Under the pieces are notes generated by a model that saw only the letters and a program-made list of their open reading frames with translations, did no database searches and was not told the DNA's origin. A DNA stretch of 64,000 nucleotides from Cellulomonas edaphi. Lineage in GTDB: Bacteria; Actinomycetota; Actinomycetes; Actinomycetales; Cellulomonadaceae. This document shows, piece after piece, positions 52,975 through 61,664 of this stretch (positions are counted from its first letter, which is position 1; every line of letters starts with the position of its first letter). The DNA lies in contig NZ_JAUCGR010000003.1 of the NCBI RefSeq assembly GCF_030362815.1, positions 124,001 to 188,000 of the forward strand, given 5' to 3'. The translations under genes and the position numbers were made by a program.

Positions 52975-54015
52975 CTAGACGAGGACGGTCGTGAGCGGCA
53001 TCGAGGAGTCGACCGGGATGTCGAGCGACGACGGCGGCAGCCCGCGGCTCACCACGGCCGAGCCGAGCGCCGCGATCATCGCGCCGTTGTCCGTGCAGTA
53101 CCGGATGGGCGGGATCCGCAGCTCGATCCCCGCCTCGGCGCACCGCGCGGCGGCCATGTCCCGCAGCTGGGAGTTGGCAGAGAAGCCTCCGCCGACGACG
53201 AGGGTGGAGACGCCCTGCGCCCGGCACGCGGCGATCGTCTTGGCCGTCAGCACGTCGGCGACAGCCGCGGCGAACGAGGCGGCCACGTCGTGCAGCGGGA
53301 TCTCGAGGCCGGCGTCCTGGCGTGCCTCGACCCAGCGCGCGACGGCCGTCTTGAGGCCCGAGAACGAGAAGTCGGTGGCGTGCTTCGCCTGGTCCTTGGG
53401 TGCCGTGAGCCCGCGCGGGAAGCGGATCGCGGACGGGTCGCCCTCGCGCGCGAGACGGTCGATGTGCGGGCCGCCGGGGTACGGCAGGCCCAGCAGACGG
53501 CCCACCTTGTCGAAGGCCTCCCCCGCCGCGTCGTCGAGCGTCGAGCCCAGCTCGGTCACGTTGACCGTGTCGTCGATGAGCAGCAGCGACGAGTGCCCGC
53601 CCGACACGACGAGCGCCATCACGCGCTCGGGGAACGGCCCGTCGACCAGCTCGTCCACGACCGCGTGCCCGATGACGTGGTTCACGCCGTAGAGCGGCTT
53701 GTCGAGCGCGACCGCGAGCGCCTTGGCCGCCGAGGCGCCGACCGTCAGGGGGCCGACCAGCCCGGGCCCGGCAGTGACTGCGATCGCGTCGACCTCGCCG
53801 AGCGACACGTCGGCCGTCGCGAGGGCCCGTTCGATCGTCGGGACCATGGCCTCGAGGTGGGCGCGCGAGGCGATCTCGGGGATGATCCCGCCGAACCTCG
53901 CGTGCTCGTCCACCGACGAGGCGACCGCGTCCACCAGCAGGTCGTGGCCACGGACGAGCGCGACGCCCGTCTCGTCGCACGAGGTCTCGATCCCGAGCAC
54001 GAGGGGTTGCGCCAT
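52975..54015 (-). CDS. tsaD: tRNA N6-adenosine threonylcarbamoyltransferase TsaD
   Basis: Transfers the threonylcarbamoyl group to A37 of ANN-decoding tRNAs with TsaB and TsaE. The 346-residue protein has the ASKHA/Kae1 fold: [14 protein letters not shown] at the start, metal-binding His pair in [19 protein letters not shown] and [14 protein letters not shown] start. Its partners tsaE and tsaB are 3 kb to the right on the same strand; a sulfurtransferase, a broken protease and a nitroreductase lie between them. Confidence 0.96.
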   Translation of the reverse strand: MAQPLVLGIETSCDETGVALVRGHDLLVDAVASSVDEHARFGGIIPEIASRAHLEAMVPTIERALATADVSLGEVDAIAVTAGPGLVGPLTVGASAAKALAVALDKPLYGVNHVIGHAVVDELVDGPFPERVMALVVSGGHSSLLLIDDTVNVTELGSTLDDAAGEAFDKVGRLLGLPYPGGPHIDRLAREGDPSAIRFPRGLTAPKDQAKHATDFSFSGLKTAVARWVEARQDAGLEIPLHDVAASFAAAVADVLTAKTIAACRAQGVSTLVVGGGFSANSQLRDMAAARCAEAGIELRIPPIRYCTDNGAMIAALGSAVVSRGLPPSSLDIPVDSSMPLTTVLV

Positions 54016-54100
54016 GTCTCAAGGATAGGCGGGCACGAGGAGTGACCAGCGTCACCGCGATCCGCGGAACACGCGTCGGTCGTTGAAGATTGAACGAGTC

Positions 54101-54742
54101 ATGACCACTGACACCACCGTCCTGGACGGCCTCGACTTCCCCGTCCCCGCTCTCGCCGTCGGCGACGACGTCGCCGACCTGCTGTTCCGGCAGGCCCGCA
54201 CGATCGGGACGTTCACCGACCAGCCCGTCACCGACGAGGAGCTGGCCGCGGTCTACGACCTCATCAAGTGGGGGCCCACGGCGATCAACACCACGCCGCT
54301 GCGGCTCCTCGTCGTCCGCACACCCGAGGCCCGCCAGCGTCTGGCGGCGCACGTCAACGACGGCAACCGCGACCGCGTGCTCGCCGCGCCGGTCACCCTC
54401 GTCGTCGCGTCCGACCCGGGCTTCCACCAGCACATCCCCACGCTGGCGCCGCACATGAGCGCGCTCGCCGACGCGCTGGACCCGCAGACCGAGCAGCGCG
54501 AGCAGATGGCCCGCATGAACACCCTCATCCAGTTCGGCTACCTCATCGTGGGCCTGCGTGCCGCCGGTCTGGACGCCGGACCCATGGCGGGCCTGGACAC
54601 CGCGGGCGTCGACGCCGAGTTCTTCGCGGAGAACGGCTGGCAGTCGCAGCTCATCATCAACGTCGGCCACCGCGAGGGCGAGGGCACGTCCTACCCGCGC
54701 GCGGCGCGCCTGGACTACGAGCAGGTCTCGCTGACGGTCTGA
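54101..54742 (+). CDS. Nitroreductase family protein, malonic semialdehyde reductase-like
   Basis: A 213-residue FMN-dependent nitroreductase-fold protein of the RutE/HadB type, where RutE reduces malonic semialdehyde or 3-hydroxypropionate-related aldehydes. Typical are FRQARTIGTFTDQPVTDEEL, the FMN-contacting KWGPTAINTTPLR and QSQLIINVGHREG. ATG at 54101; an earlier TTG at 54083 is unlikely. No other pyrimidine-degradation genes are nearby, so the substrate is open. It is divergent from tsaD (85 bases between) and is followed by a strong hairpin. Confidence 0.85.
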   Translation: MTTDTTVLDGLDFPVPALAVGDDVADLLFRQARTIGTFTDQPVTDEELAAVYDLIKWGPTAINTTPLRLLVVRTPEARQRLAAHVNDGNRDRVLAAPVTLVVASDPGFHQHIPTLAPHMSALADALDPQTEQREQMARMNTLIQFGYLIVGLRAAGLDAGPMAGLDTAGVDAEFFAENGWQSQLIINVGHREGEGTSYPRAARLDYEQVSLTV

Positions 54743-54765
54743 CCAGCCGACTGGCGGCACGCGAC

Positions 54766-54795
54766 GAGCGCGCATCCCCGCGGGGGTGCGCGCTC
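54766..54795 (+). terminator. Hairpin terminator after the nitroreductase gene
   Basis: GAGCGCGCA (54766-54774) and TGCGCGCTC (54787-54795) pair perfectly, with CCCCG/CGGGG continuing the stem inward. It begins 24 bases after the nitroreductase stop. The rest of the gap to 54929 shows no further recognisable element. Confidence 0.7.
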
Positions 54796-54929
54796 GCGCC
54801 GTCTCACCAGCGGCCGGCCCCGCGCACCTTGCCCGCACCCGCGAGCACCGTGAGGATGCTGGTCTGGCTCCTCGGTCCGGGCACGCACGCGAGCGAGGAG
54901 CACGGTCGACGACACGGGGATCGAACCGC

Positions 54930-55735
54930 ATGGCGACGCCGACGCAGGAGCCGTGGCGACGCCGCCTGTCCTGCCTCTGGTTCGCCGTGGCGGTGATCGT
55001 GTACCTGGCGATCATCCAGGGCGTCGGCGCCCTGCTGAACGACGTCGCCGACCTCGGCGACGACGCGTTGTCGACGACGCGCGGGTGCTGCTGGGCATGT
55101 GGATCCCGCTGGGGCTCGCGCTCGTGTTCGTCTACGCGCTCGTCGCCTGGCTGGGGTGGTGGCGTCCGGTGTTCCGCGACGAGCGGCCGGTGCAGCGCTG
55201 GGTCTGGGCCGTGCCCGCGGTGTTCGTCGTGTGCATCGTCCTGGCGATCGACTACTCCGCCCTGTCGGAGAAGAGCCTTGGGTTCGTCCTCGCGCTCGTC
55301 GTCGCGACCCAGATGGTCAGCTGGGGCGACGAAGGGATGTTCCGCGGGATCGGCGACGTCACGCTGCGCGACCACGGCCTGCCCGAGGGCACGGTCGCGC
55401 TGTGGTCGAGCGTCGTCTTCGGACTGGTCCACATCACCAACGCGCTCGGGTCGCGCGGCGCGGGCGCGCTCGGCCAGGCGGTCGCGGTGAGCCTCGCGGG
55501 CTACTTTCTCTACCTGGTCCGGCGGGCCGCGCGGAGCACCTGGCTGAACTCCGTGCTCCACGGCTTCTTCGACTTCGCCATCCTCACCGGAACCGCGATC
55601 CTCGTGGACCAGAAGGCCTACGCCGGCTCCGTCGCGGCCGTCCTCGCCTACCTCGTGCTGGGGATCCTGCTCGTCGTGCGACGCAGGCACATCGAGCCCG
55701 CAGCGACGCCACCGGCGAGCGCCGCCGCCGCGTGA
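54930..55735 (+). pseudogene. Frameshifted CPBP-family intramembrane metalloprotease
   Basis: Residues 1-50 (ATG 54930; MATPTQEPWRRRLSCLWFAV, ending DDALSTT) read in one frame. The remaining ~215 residues read in another, from about 55079 (RVLLGMWIPLG) to TGA at 55733. The frames join at 55071-55090, within alternating CGACGACGCGCGG; one missing base explains it. The second part has the CPBP motifs: WGDEGMFRG (the EExxxR motif with Asp first), LVHITNAL and HGFFDF. The family cleaves prenylated or signal peptides or confers bacteriocin immunity. All motifs are intact, so the loss is recent or a sequencing error. Confidence 0.8.
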
Positions 55736-55746
55736 GCGCGCGGTCG

Positions 55747-56583
55747 TCAGGACCCGGTGACCACCGGGCGTGACGCGTCGTTCGACCACTGCGACCACGA
55801 GCCCGGGTAGAGCGCGGCCTCGATCCCGGAAGCGGCGAGCGCGGCGACCTCGTGAGCGGCCGTGACGCCCGAGCCGCAGTAGACCGCGACGGGCGCGCCG
55901 GCGGCGGCACCCAGCGCGCGGAACCGGTCGCGCAGCGCGTCCGCGTCCAGGAAGGTGCTGTCGGACGCGAGGTTCGCCGTGGTCGGCGCCGAGACGGCAC
56001 CCGGGATGTGGCCCGCCCGCGGGTCGACGGGCTCGACCTCACCCGCGAACCGCTCCGCCGCACGGGCGTCGAGCAGGGCTCCGTCCCACGCGGCGGCGGC
56101 GTCCGCGTCGATCGTCGGCATGCCACCGGGTCGGACCACGAGGTCGCCCGGCTCGGCGGCGACCTCGCCCGCCTCGAGCGTGAGGCCGGCCGCCGTCCAC
56201 GCGTCGATCCCGCCGTCGAGCAGGCGCACCTGCCGGTGCCCGGCCCACCGCAGCAGCCACCAGGCTCGCGCCGCCGACGTGCCGCCGCTGGCGTCGTACG
56301 CGACCACCGGCTGGTCCTCGCGGACGCCCCAGCGCCGCGCAGCCGCCTCGAGGTCGGCGACGTCGGGCAGCGGGTGCCGCCCCTCGGCCGCGCTCGGCGG
56401 GGCGGCGAGCTCGGCGTCCAGGTCGACGAACACCGCGCCCGGGAGATGCGCGGCGAGGTACTGCTCGTGACCATCGGAGCGTCCCAGCGCCCAGCGCACG
56501 TCCAGCAGCACGGGCGGCTCGTCCCCCGAGAGCTCGGCGGCCAGGCTCACGGCGTCGACCAGCACGTCGTCACGAGTGCTCAT
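55747..56583 (-). CDS. 3-mercaptopyruvate sulfurtransferase (two rhodanese domains)
   Basis: Transfers sulfur from 3-mercaptopyruvate or thiosulfate. The 278-residue protein has an inactive N-terminal rhodanese domain and a C-terminal one with the catalytic Cys near residue 236 in VYCGSGVTA. CGSGVT is the loop of mercaptopyruvate sulfurtransferases rather than thiosulfate rhodaneses. ATG at 56583 overlaps the rimI stop (ATGA). It is the last gene of the alr-tsaE-tsaB-rimI operon. Confidence 0.88.
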   Translation of the reverse strand: MSTRDDVLVDAVSLAAELSGDEPPVLLDVRWALGRSDGHEQYLAAHLPGAVFVDLDAELAAPPSAAEGRHPLPDVADLEAAARRWGVREDQPVVAYDASGGTSAARAWWLLRWAGHRQVRLLDGGIDAWTAAGLTLEAGEVAAEPGDLVVRPGGMPTIDADAAAAWDGALLDARAAERFAGEVEPVDPRAGHIPGAVSAPTTANLASDSTFLDADALRDRFRALGAAAGAPVAVYCGSGVTAAHEVAALAASGIEAALYPGSWSQWSNDASRPVVTGS

Positions 56584-57050
56584 GCGATTCCCTCCGGTCG
56601 GCCCGACGGTGCGGACAGCTCGAGCCGCATGGTCCAGGCGTCCTTGTTCTCTGGTTGGTAGTACCCGCGGCGCAGGCCCAGCCGCGCGAAGCCCGCGCCT
56701 TCGTACAGCCGCAGCGCCGGCTCGTTGTCCACCCGGACCTCGAGCAGCACCGAGGCCGCACCCAGCGCCCGGGCCCGGTCGACGAGCGCGTCGAGCATGA
56801 CGCGTCCGAGCCCGCGGCCTTGGTGAGCCGTGCCGGTCCCGATCGTCATGACCTGCGCGTCGTCTCCGTCGAACCACAACCCGGCGTACCCGGCCAGGAT
56901 TCCGTCGACGTCCACGCCGATGTACCACCGGCCCGGGCCGGTCAGCTCCTCGGCGAGCATCGCCGCCGACCACGCGCCCGCGCCGAAGAGCTCGCGCTCG
57001 AGCGCCTCGAGCGCGGGCAGGTCCGCCGCCGTGAGCGGACGGACGCTCAT
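56580..57050 (-). CDS. rimI: Ribosomal protein S18 alanine N-acetyltransferase RimI
   Basis: A 156-residue GNAT enzyme that acetylates ribosomal S18. The acetyl-CoA motif is VMTIGTGTAHQGRGLGRVML, with the family's VDNEPALRLYEGAGFARLGLR. The ATG overlaps the tsaB stop, and the rimI stop overlaps the start of the sulfurtransferase gene. The tsaB-rimI pair is typical of actinobacteria. Confidence 0.92.
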   Translation of the reverse strand: MSVRPLTAADLPALEALERELFGAGAWSAAMLAEELTGPGRWYIGVDVDGILAGYAGLWFDGDDAQVMTIGTGTAHQGRGLGRVMLDALVDRARALGAASVLLEVRVDNEPALRLYEGAGFARLGLRRGYYQPENKDAWTMRLELSAPSGRPEGIA

Positions 57051-57724
57051 CCGCCGACGCGCTTGCTGCCCGCGGACGGCACCGCGTCGGGTCGGCGCAG
57101 GTACAGCGGCTCCGTGGGGAGGGCCTGCCCCAGCTCACGCCGGGCCAGCGCGAGCCTGGCCAGCTCGGCGGGGTCGGGGTCGAGCAGCCCGTCCGGGACG
57201 GGTGCGTCGCCCAGGTCGGCCGGGTAGAGCGCGACGCCGCGCCCGACGACGATCGCGCCCGGCTCGACGGTGACGGCGGCGGCGGCTCCCACGGTCGGGC
57301 CGGCCAACACGCTGACCTCGCCGGGGCCGTCGGCGCGGTAGCTGGACCAATAGACCTCCCGCCGGCGCGCGTCGGTGGCGACCAGGATGGTCGCGCCGAC
57401 GGGCGCGGTGCGCGAGGCCGCGGCGGCGATCGCGTCCAGCGACGGGACGCCGAGCACGGGGATCGCCAGGCCCAGGGCGAGCGTGCGCGCGGTGACGAGG
57501 CCGACGCGCAGGCCCGTGAACGGCGCCGGGCCCGTGCCGGCGACGATCGCGGTGAGGTCGCGGCGATCGACGCCGGCGTCGGCGAGGACGGCCGTGATCA
57601 TCGGGGCGAGCAGCTCGGCGTGGTGGCGTTGCTGGCTCTCCGACCGGGAGGCGAGCACCTCGCCGGAGTCGGAGGTCAGCGCGACGGCGACCGCGCCGGA
57701 GGTGTCGAGAGCGAGGACGGGCAC
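57047..57724 (-). CDS. tsaB: tRNA threonylcarbamoyladenosine biosynthesis protein TsaB
   Basis: A 225-residue inactive TsaD paralogue that forms the core of the threonylcarbamoyl-transfer complex. LALDTSGAVAVAL at the start, HAELLAPMI and GTGPAPFTGLRVGL are characteristic. The GTG start lies four bases after the tsaE stop. Its stop overlaps rimI. Confidence 0.93.
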   Translation of the reverse strand: MPVLALDTSGAVAVALTSDSGEVLASRSESQQRHHAELLAPMITAVLADAGVDRRDLTAIVAGTGPAPFTGLRVGLVTARTLALGLAIPVLGVPSLDAIAAAASRTAPVGATILVATDARRREVYWSSYRADGPGEVSVLAGPTVGAAAAVTVEPGAIVVGRGVALYPADLGDAPVPDGLLDPDPAELARLALARRELGQALPTEPLYLRRPDAVPSAGSKRVGG

Positions 57725-57728
57725 GGGC

Positions 57729-58271
57729 TCAGCCTGCCACGGCGGCGTCGGTGGACGGCCCCAGGGGCAGCGCGACGCCGGCCCAGCGCTCGCCGACCGC
57801 GCGCACCGTGGCCACGCGCTCGCCGGCCCCGCCGTCGGCGTCCGACTCGTCGAGCTCGCCGCCTCGCGGGCGCTGCAGGTCCACCTCGAGCCGGTCCTCG
57901 GCCAGACCCTCGACCCAGCCGGCGCCCCACTCGACGACGGTCACGGACTCGTCGAGCCCCGCGTCGAGGTCCAGCGCATCGACCTCGTCGAGCGATCCGA
58001 GCCTGTACGCGTCCACGTGCACGAGCGCCGGCCCGGTCGTGCCGTCCGCACGCGGGAGCGGCGGGTGCTCGCGCGCGATGACGAACGTGGGCGAGGCGAC
58101 CTGGCCCCGCACGTGGAGGCCCGCGCCGAGCCCTTGCGTGAGCGTGGTCTTGCCCGCCCCCAGGTCCCCGGTCAGCACCAGCAGGTCCCCCGCCCGCAGC
58201 ACCGTCGCGAGCGCCCGGCCGAAGGCCCGCGTCGCGTCGGCGTCAGGCAGCCGGACGACGACCTCGTTCAC
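57729..58271 (-). CDS. tsaE: tRNA threonylcarbamoyladenosine biosynthesis ATPase TsaE
   Basis: A 180-residue P-loop ATPase that resets the TsaBD complex. Walker A GDLGAGKTT is at residues 35-43; SPTFVIAREH and HVDAYRLGSLDEVDALDL are family motifs. The last ~40 residues (Asp/Gly/Ala-rich) are variable. The GTG start at 58271 overlaps the alr stop (GTGA). Confidence 0.93.
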   Translation of the reverse strand: MNEVVVRLPDADATRAFGRALATVLRAGDLLVLTGDLGAGKTTLTQGLGAGLHVRGQVASPTFVIAREHPPLPRADGTTGPALVHVDAYRLGSLDEVDALDLDAGLDESVTVVEWGAGWVEGLAEDRLEVDLQRPRGGELDESDADGGAGERVATVRAVGERWAGVALPLGPSTDAAVAG

Positions 58272-59479
58272 GCTCTCACCTCGTTCTCCGCTGAAGGGGA
58301 CGGCACGGCGTCGACCCGTGCGTCGGGCTCGCTGTCCACGTGCACCCGCGGGACGCGCGGGCCGATGCGGGTCACGATCTCGTACGAGATGGTGCCCGCG
58401 ACCCGGGCCCAGTCCTCGGCCGTCGGGCCACCCCCCGCGCCGGTGCCGAACAGCTCGACACGGTCTCCCGCCCGGTCGGTGGCTCCGGGGCCGAGGTCCA
58501 CCACCACCTGGTCCATGCACACGCGCCCGGCGACACCGAGGACGCGACCGCCCACGAGCAGCGGCCCGCCCGGGGCGTCCGCCGTCCCCGAGGCGTGCCG
58601 CGGCACCCCGTCGGCGTAGCCGAGCGGCACGAGTCCGATCACCGTGTCCCGCTCCGTCACGTACTGGTGGGCGTAGGACATCCCGGCACCCGCGGGCCAC
58701 TCCTTGACGTTGACCAGCGGCGCCTCGAGCGTCATCGCCGGCACGAGGCCGAAGTCCGCCGGCCCACCCAGCTGCGGCACGGGCGAGAGGCCGTACACGG
58801 CGATACCCGGCCGGACCAGGTCGTAGTGGATCGAGGGGTTGGTCAGCGTGGCCGCCGAGTTGGCCAGGTGGCGCACCTCGAGGCGGGCACCCGCGTCCTC
58901 GGCGAGCCGCACGGCCTCCGCGAAGGCGACCTCCTGCGCCCGCACGGCGGGGTGCTCGGGCTCGTCGGCGAAGGCGAGGTGCGACCAGACGCCGACCAGG
59001 CGCACCGCACCGTCGGCCTCGGCGCGCAGCACCGCAGGAAGCAGCGCGGCGAAGTCGCTCGCGGTCAGCCCGTTACGACCCAGGCCGGTGTCCACCTTGA
59101 GGTGCACGCGCGCGGCGCGGCCCGCGGCCCGCGCGGCCGTGACCACCTCCTCGAAGGCCCAGTGCGCCGAGACGGACAGGTCGACGTCCGCCTCGACCGC
59201 CTCGCGCAGGGGCGCACCGGGGCCGTACAGCCAGGTGAGGATGCGCGGTCCGGCGAGGCCGGCTGCCCGCAGCGCGAGGGCCTCGGGCACCTGCGCCGCG
59301 CCCAGCCACGTCGCGCCCCCGGCGACCGCGGCCGTCGCGGACGGGACCAGTCCGTGCCCGTAGGCGTCCGCCTTCACCACGGCCATCACCTGCGCGGACG
59401 GGGCGTGCGCGGAGAGGCTGCGGACGTTGCTGCGGATGGCGGCGAGGTCGACGACGGCACGCGCGGGGTACGAGCTCAC
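58268..59479 (-). CDS. alr: Alanine racemase
   Basis: PLP enzyme making D-alanine for peptidoglycan. From GTG 59479 it has 403 residues. The PLP Lys is K36 in VVKADAYGHG, and the second catalytic Tyr lies in GAGMSYAHQYVT. RVCMDQVVVDLG is also conserved. The C-terminal ~30 residues past the fold are variable. The gene is preceded by the small kinase gene (35 bases) and overlaps tsaE. Confidence 0.95.
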   Translation of the reverse strand: MSSYPARAVVDLAAIRSNVRSLSAHAPSAQVMAVVKADAYGHGLVPSATAAVAGGATWLGAAQVPEALALRAAGLAGPRILTWLYGPGAPLREAVEADVDLSVSAHWAFEEVVTAARAAGRAARVHLKVDTGLGRNGLTASDFAALLPAVLRAEADGAVRLVGVWSHLAFADEPEHPAVRAQEVAFAEAVRLAEDAGARLEVRHLANSAATLTNPSIHYDLVRPGIAVYGLSPVPQLGGPADFGLVPAMTLEAPLVNVKEWPAGAGMSYAHQYVTERDTVIGLVPLGYADGVPRHASGTADAPGGPLLVGGRVLGVAGRVCMDQVVVDLGPGATDRAGDRVELFGTGAGGGPTAEDWARVAGTISYEIVTRIGPRVPRVHVDSEPDARVDAVPSPSAENEVRA

Positions 59480-59514
59480 GGCGCCCAGTGTCCCACCGGC
59501 GCTCGCGGGCACGC

Positions 59515-60126
59515 TCACCCGGGCCGCACCACGAGATCGGCGCGGGCTGCCGTCGCCGCCACCAGCGTCGCGTTGCGCTCGTCGGGACCGTGCGACCAGG
59601 CGTGCGCGGCCTCGGGCGACTTGCCGAAGGCCACGTGCCTCGCCACCAGGCGCTCCAGGCGGACGGCGTCGTCGAGCGCGACGAACCACGCCTCGTCCAG
59701 CAGCCCCGCGACGGGCGCGAACCCGGCGCCGTCGAGCAGCAGGTAGTTGCCCTCGACGACCACGAGCGGCACCTCGGGACCCACCGCGATGGCGCCCGCG
59801 ACGGCGTTGCGCAGGTCGCGGCGATACTCGGGCGCGTAGACCGTCTCGCGTCCCGCGCGCAGCCGCCCCAGCAGGGCGACGAAACCCGCGGCGTCGAACG
59901 TGTCCGGTGCTCCCTTGCGGTCGGCCCGGCCGAGGCGCTCGAGCTCCGTCTGCGCCAGGTGGAAGCCGTCCATCGGGACGACCACCGCGCGGTCACCCAG
60001 TGCGGCCACCACGTCCGCGGCCAGCGTGGACTTGCCCGCCCCGGGTGCGCCGGCGATGCCGAGCACCGTGCGACCGCGCGCCGCGAGCGCCAGGGCGCGC
60101 GCCTCGAGCGACGGGTCCAGGCTCAC
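59515..60126 (-). CDS. Nucleoside/nucleotide kinase family protein
   Basis: A 203-residue P-loop kinase of the uridine kinase/pantothenate kinase-like group. Walker A GAPGAGKST is at residues 26-34; MDGFHLAQTELERLGRADRK is the substrate region, and LVVVEGNYLLLD precedes the lid. Members are annotated as nucleoside or fructose kinases; the substrate is not established. The GTG start overlaps the nnrD stop as GTGA. Its position beside NAD(P)H-hydrate repair may hint at vitamin or nucleotide salvage, which is speculative. Confidence 0.8.
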   Translation of the reverse strand: MSLDPSLEARALALAARGRTVLGIAGAPGAGKSTLAADVVAALGDRAVVVPMDGFHLAQTELERLGRADRKGAPDTFDAAGFVALLGRLRAGRETVYAPEYRRDLRNAVAGAIAVGPEVPLVVVEGNYLLLDGAGFAPVAGLLDEAWFVALDDAVRLERLVARHVAFGKSPEAAHAWSHGPDERNATLVAATAARADLVVRPG

Positions 60127-61604
60127 GCGCCGGCCAGCAGGTCGGCGATCGTCTCCGGCAGCGCGACGGCCACCCCGCGCGCGGACACGGGACCGCCGGG
60201 GTTGGCCCGGTCGGCGGCCCGCCCGTGCACCAGTGCCGCCGCGGCGGCCAGGGCGGCCGCGAGCGACGGGTCCTCGTGGATGTCGTCGGCCCGCCCGGCC
60301 AGCAGCGCGCCCAGCAGCCCGGCGAGCACGTCCCCGGCTCCGGCGGTGGCCAGCCAGGCAGGTGCGTCGGCCTGGCTGTACGTGGCCCCCTGGGCGCCGA
60401 CCACGATCGTCGTCGCGCCCTTGAGCAGCACCGTCGCGCCCGTCAGGTCGTGCGCGAGCCGCACCCAGCGCAGCGGCTCCGCCTCCACCGTCGCACGGTC
60501 GACGTGCTCGCCCCGGTCGGACAGCAGCCGCGCCAGCTCGCCCGCGTGCGGCGTGAGGACCACGTGCGCCCCCACGCGGTCCGGGAGCAGCTCGAGCGCG
60601 CCCGCGTCGCACACGGCGGGCTCGCCCCGTTCGCGCACGCCCTCGAAGGCGTGCTCGATGCGCCTGCGCTGCGACGCGTCGTCGGGCGAGACGCCCGGAC
60701 CGAACACCCACGCCTGCACGCGGCCCACGCCGATGACCACCTCGGGGCGACGCGCGACGACGAGATCGCCTACGTCGCCCAGGTAGCGCACCATGCCCAC
60801 CCCGGTCAGGACGGCGGCGGTCGTCGCCAGGACAGCGGCCCCAGGGTAGCGGCGCGCACCGGCGACGACGCCGAGCACCCCCCGCGTGTACTTGTGCGCC
60901 TCGGGCGGCGGCACCGGCCACAGCTCCGCGACGTCGGCCGCGTCGAGGCGGGCCACCGAGGGCGACCCCGCGAGGTCGAGCCCGATGTCCACCACCTCCA
61001 CCCGCCCGGCCAGCCGGGCGGCCGGCGGCAGCAGAAGGCCCGGCTTGGCGGCCCCGAACGTCACCGTGAGGTCGGCCGGCAGCACCGCGCCCGGCACCTC
61101 GCCGTCGTCGATCCCGATGCCCGACGGCACGTCGACCGCCACCACCAGCGGCCCTGCGGGTCCTCGCTGCGCCAGCGCGTCGACGAGCTCGGCCGCGCCG
61201 CCCCGCAGTCCGCCCGACGCGCCGATGCCGAGCAGCCCGTCCAGGACGACGTCCGCTCCGGATGCCAGCCCAGCGGCGGCGCGGCCGGCGGGGACCACGC
61301 GGCCGCCCGCCGCGACCAGCGCCGCCGCACCGCCGGCGTGGATGCGCTCGTCGATTGCGAGGGCCACGACCTCCGCGCCACGGCGCGCCAGGAACGCTCC
61401 CGCGAACAGGGCGTCGCCCCCGTTGTTCCCGGGCCCGACGAGCAGCACCACACGCGCGCCACCGACGCGACCGCGCCGCTCGCGCAGCAAGCCCGCCACC
61501 CGGGTCGCCAGCGCGAACGCGGCACGGTCCATCAAGGGCACGCCGGCCGCGAGGAGCGGCTCCTCGGCGGCCCGGACCTGCGACGACGTCCACGACAGCA
61601 GCAC
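60123..61604 (-). CDS. nnrD: Bifunctional NAD(P)H-hydrate epimerase / dehydratase
   Basis: Repairs hydrated NADH and NADPH. The 493-residue fusion has an N-terminal epimerase (YjeF_N) domain (about 1-205; GPGNNGGDALF and VDVPSGIGIDDG) and a C-terminal ADP-dependent dehydratase (about 215-493; THAG-like LTPHAGELARLL, and GAGDVLAGLLGALLA). GTG start at 61604. It heads the operon that runs through the kinase, alr, tsaE, tsaB, rimI and the sulfurtransferase. Divergent from the LLM oxidoreductase with 60 bases between. Confidence 0.94.
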   Translation of the reverse strand: MLLSWTSSQVRAAEEPLLAAGVPLMDRAAFALATRVAGLLRERRGRVGGARVVLLVGPGNNGGDALFAGAFLARRGAEVVALAIDERIHAGGAAALVAAGGRVVPAGRAAAGLASGADVVLDGLLGIGASGGLRGGAAELVDALAQRGPAGPLVVAVDVPSGIGIDDGEVPGAVLPADLTVTFGAAKPGLLLPPAARLAGRVEVVDIGLDLAGSPSVARLDAADVAELWPVPPPEAHKYTRGVLGVVAGARRYPGAAVLATTAAVLTGVGMVRYLGDVGDLVVARRPEVVIGVGRVQAWVFGPGVSPDDASQRRRIEHAFEGVRERGEPAVCDAGALELLPDRVGAHVVLTPHAGELARLLSDRGEHVDRATVEAEPLRWVRLAHDLTGATVLLKGATTIVVGAQGATYSQADAPAWLATAGAGDVLAGLLGALLAGRADDIHEDPSLAAALAAAAALVHGRAADRANPGGPVSARGVAVALPETIADLLAGA

Positions 61605-61664
61605 GGCACCATCCTGTCGCGCCGCCCCGCGCGAGGCCAGACGAGCCGGGGTAGCGTGCGAGCC

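Noticed and set aside
54905-54935. tRNA-like GGGGATCGAACCGC near the protease start
   Set aside because: Only a T-arm-like stretch; no acceptor, D or anticodon stems could be formed around it.
55071-55090. Programmed frameshift in the CPBP gene
   Set aside because: No heptameric slippery sequence or downstream structure is evident; a simple one-base loss explains it.
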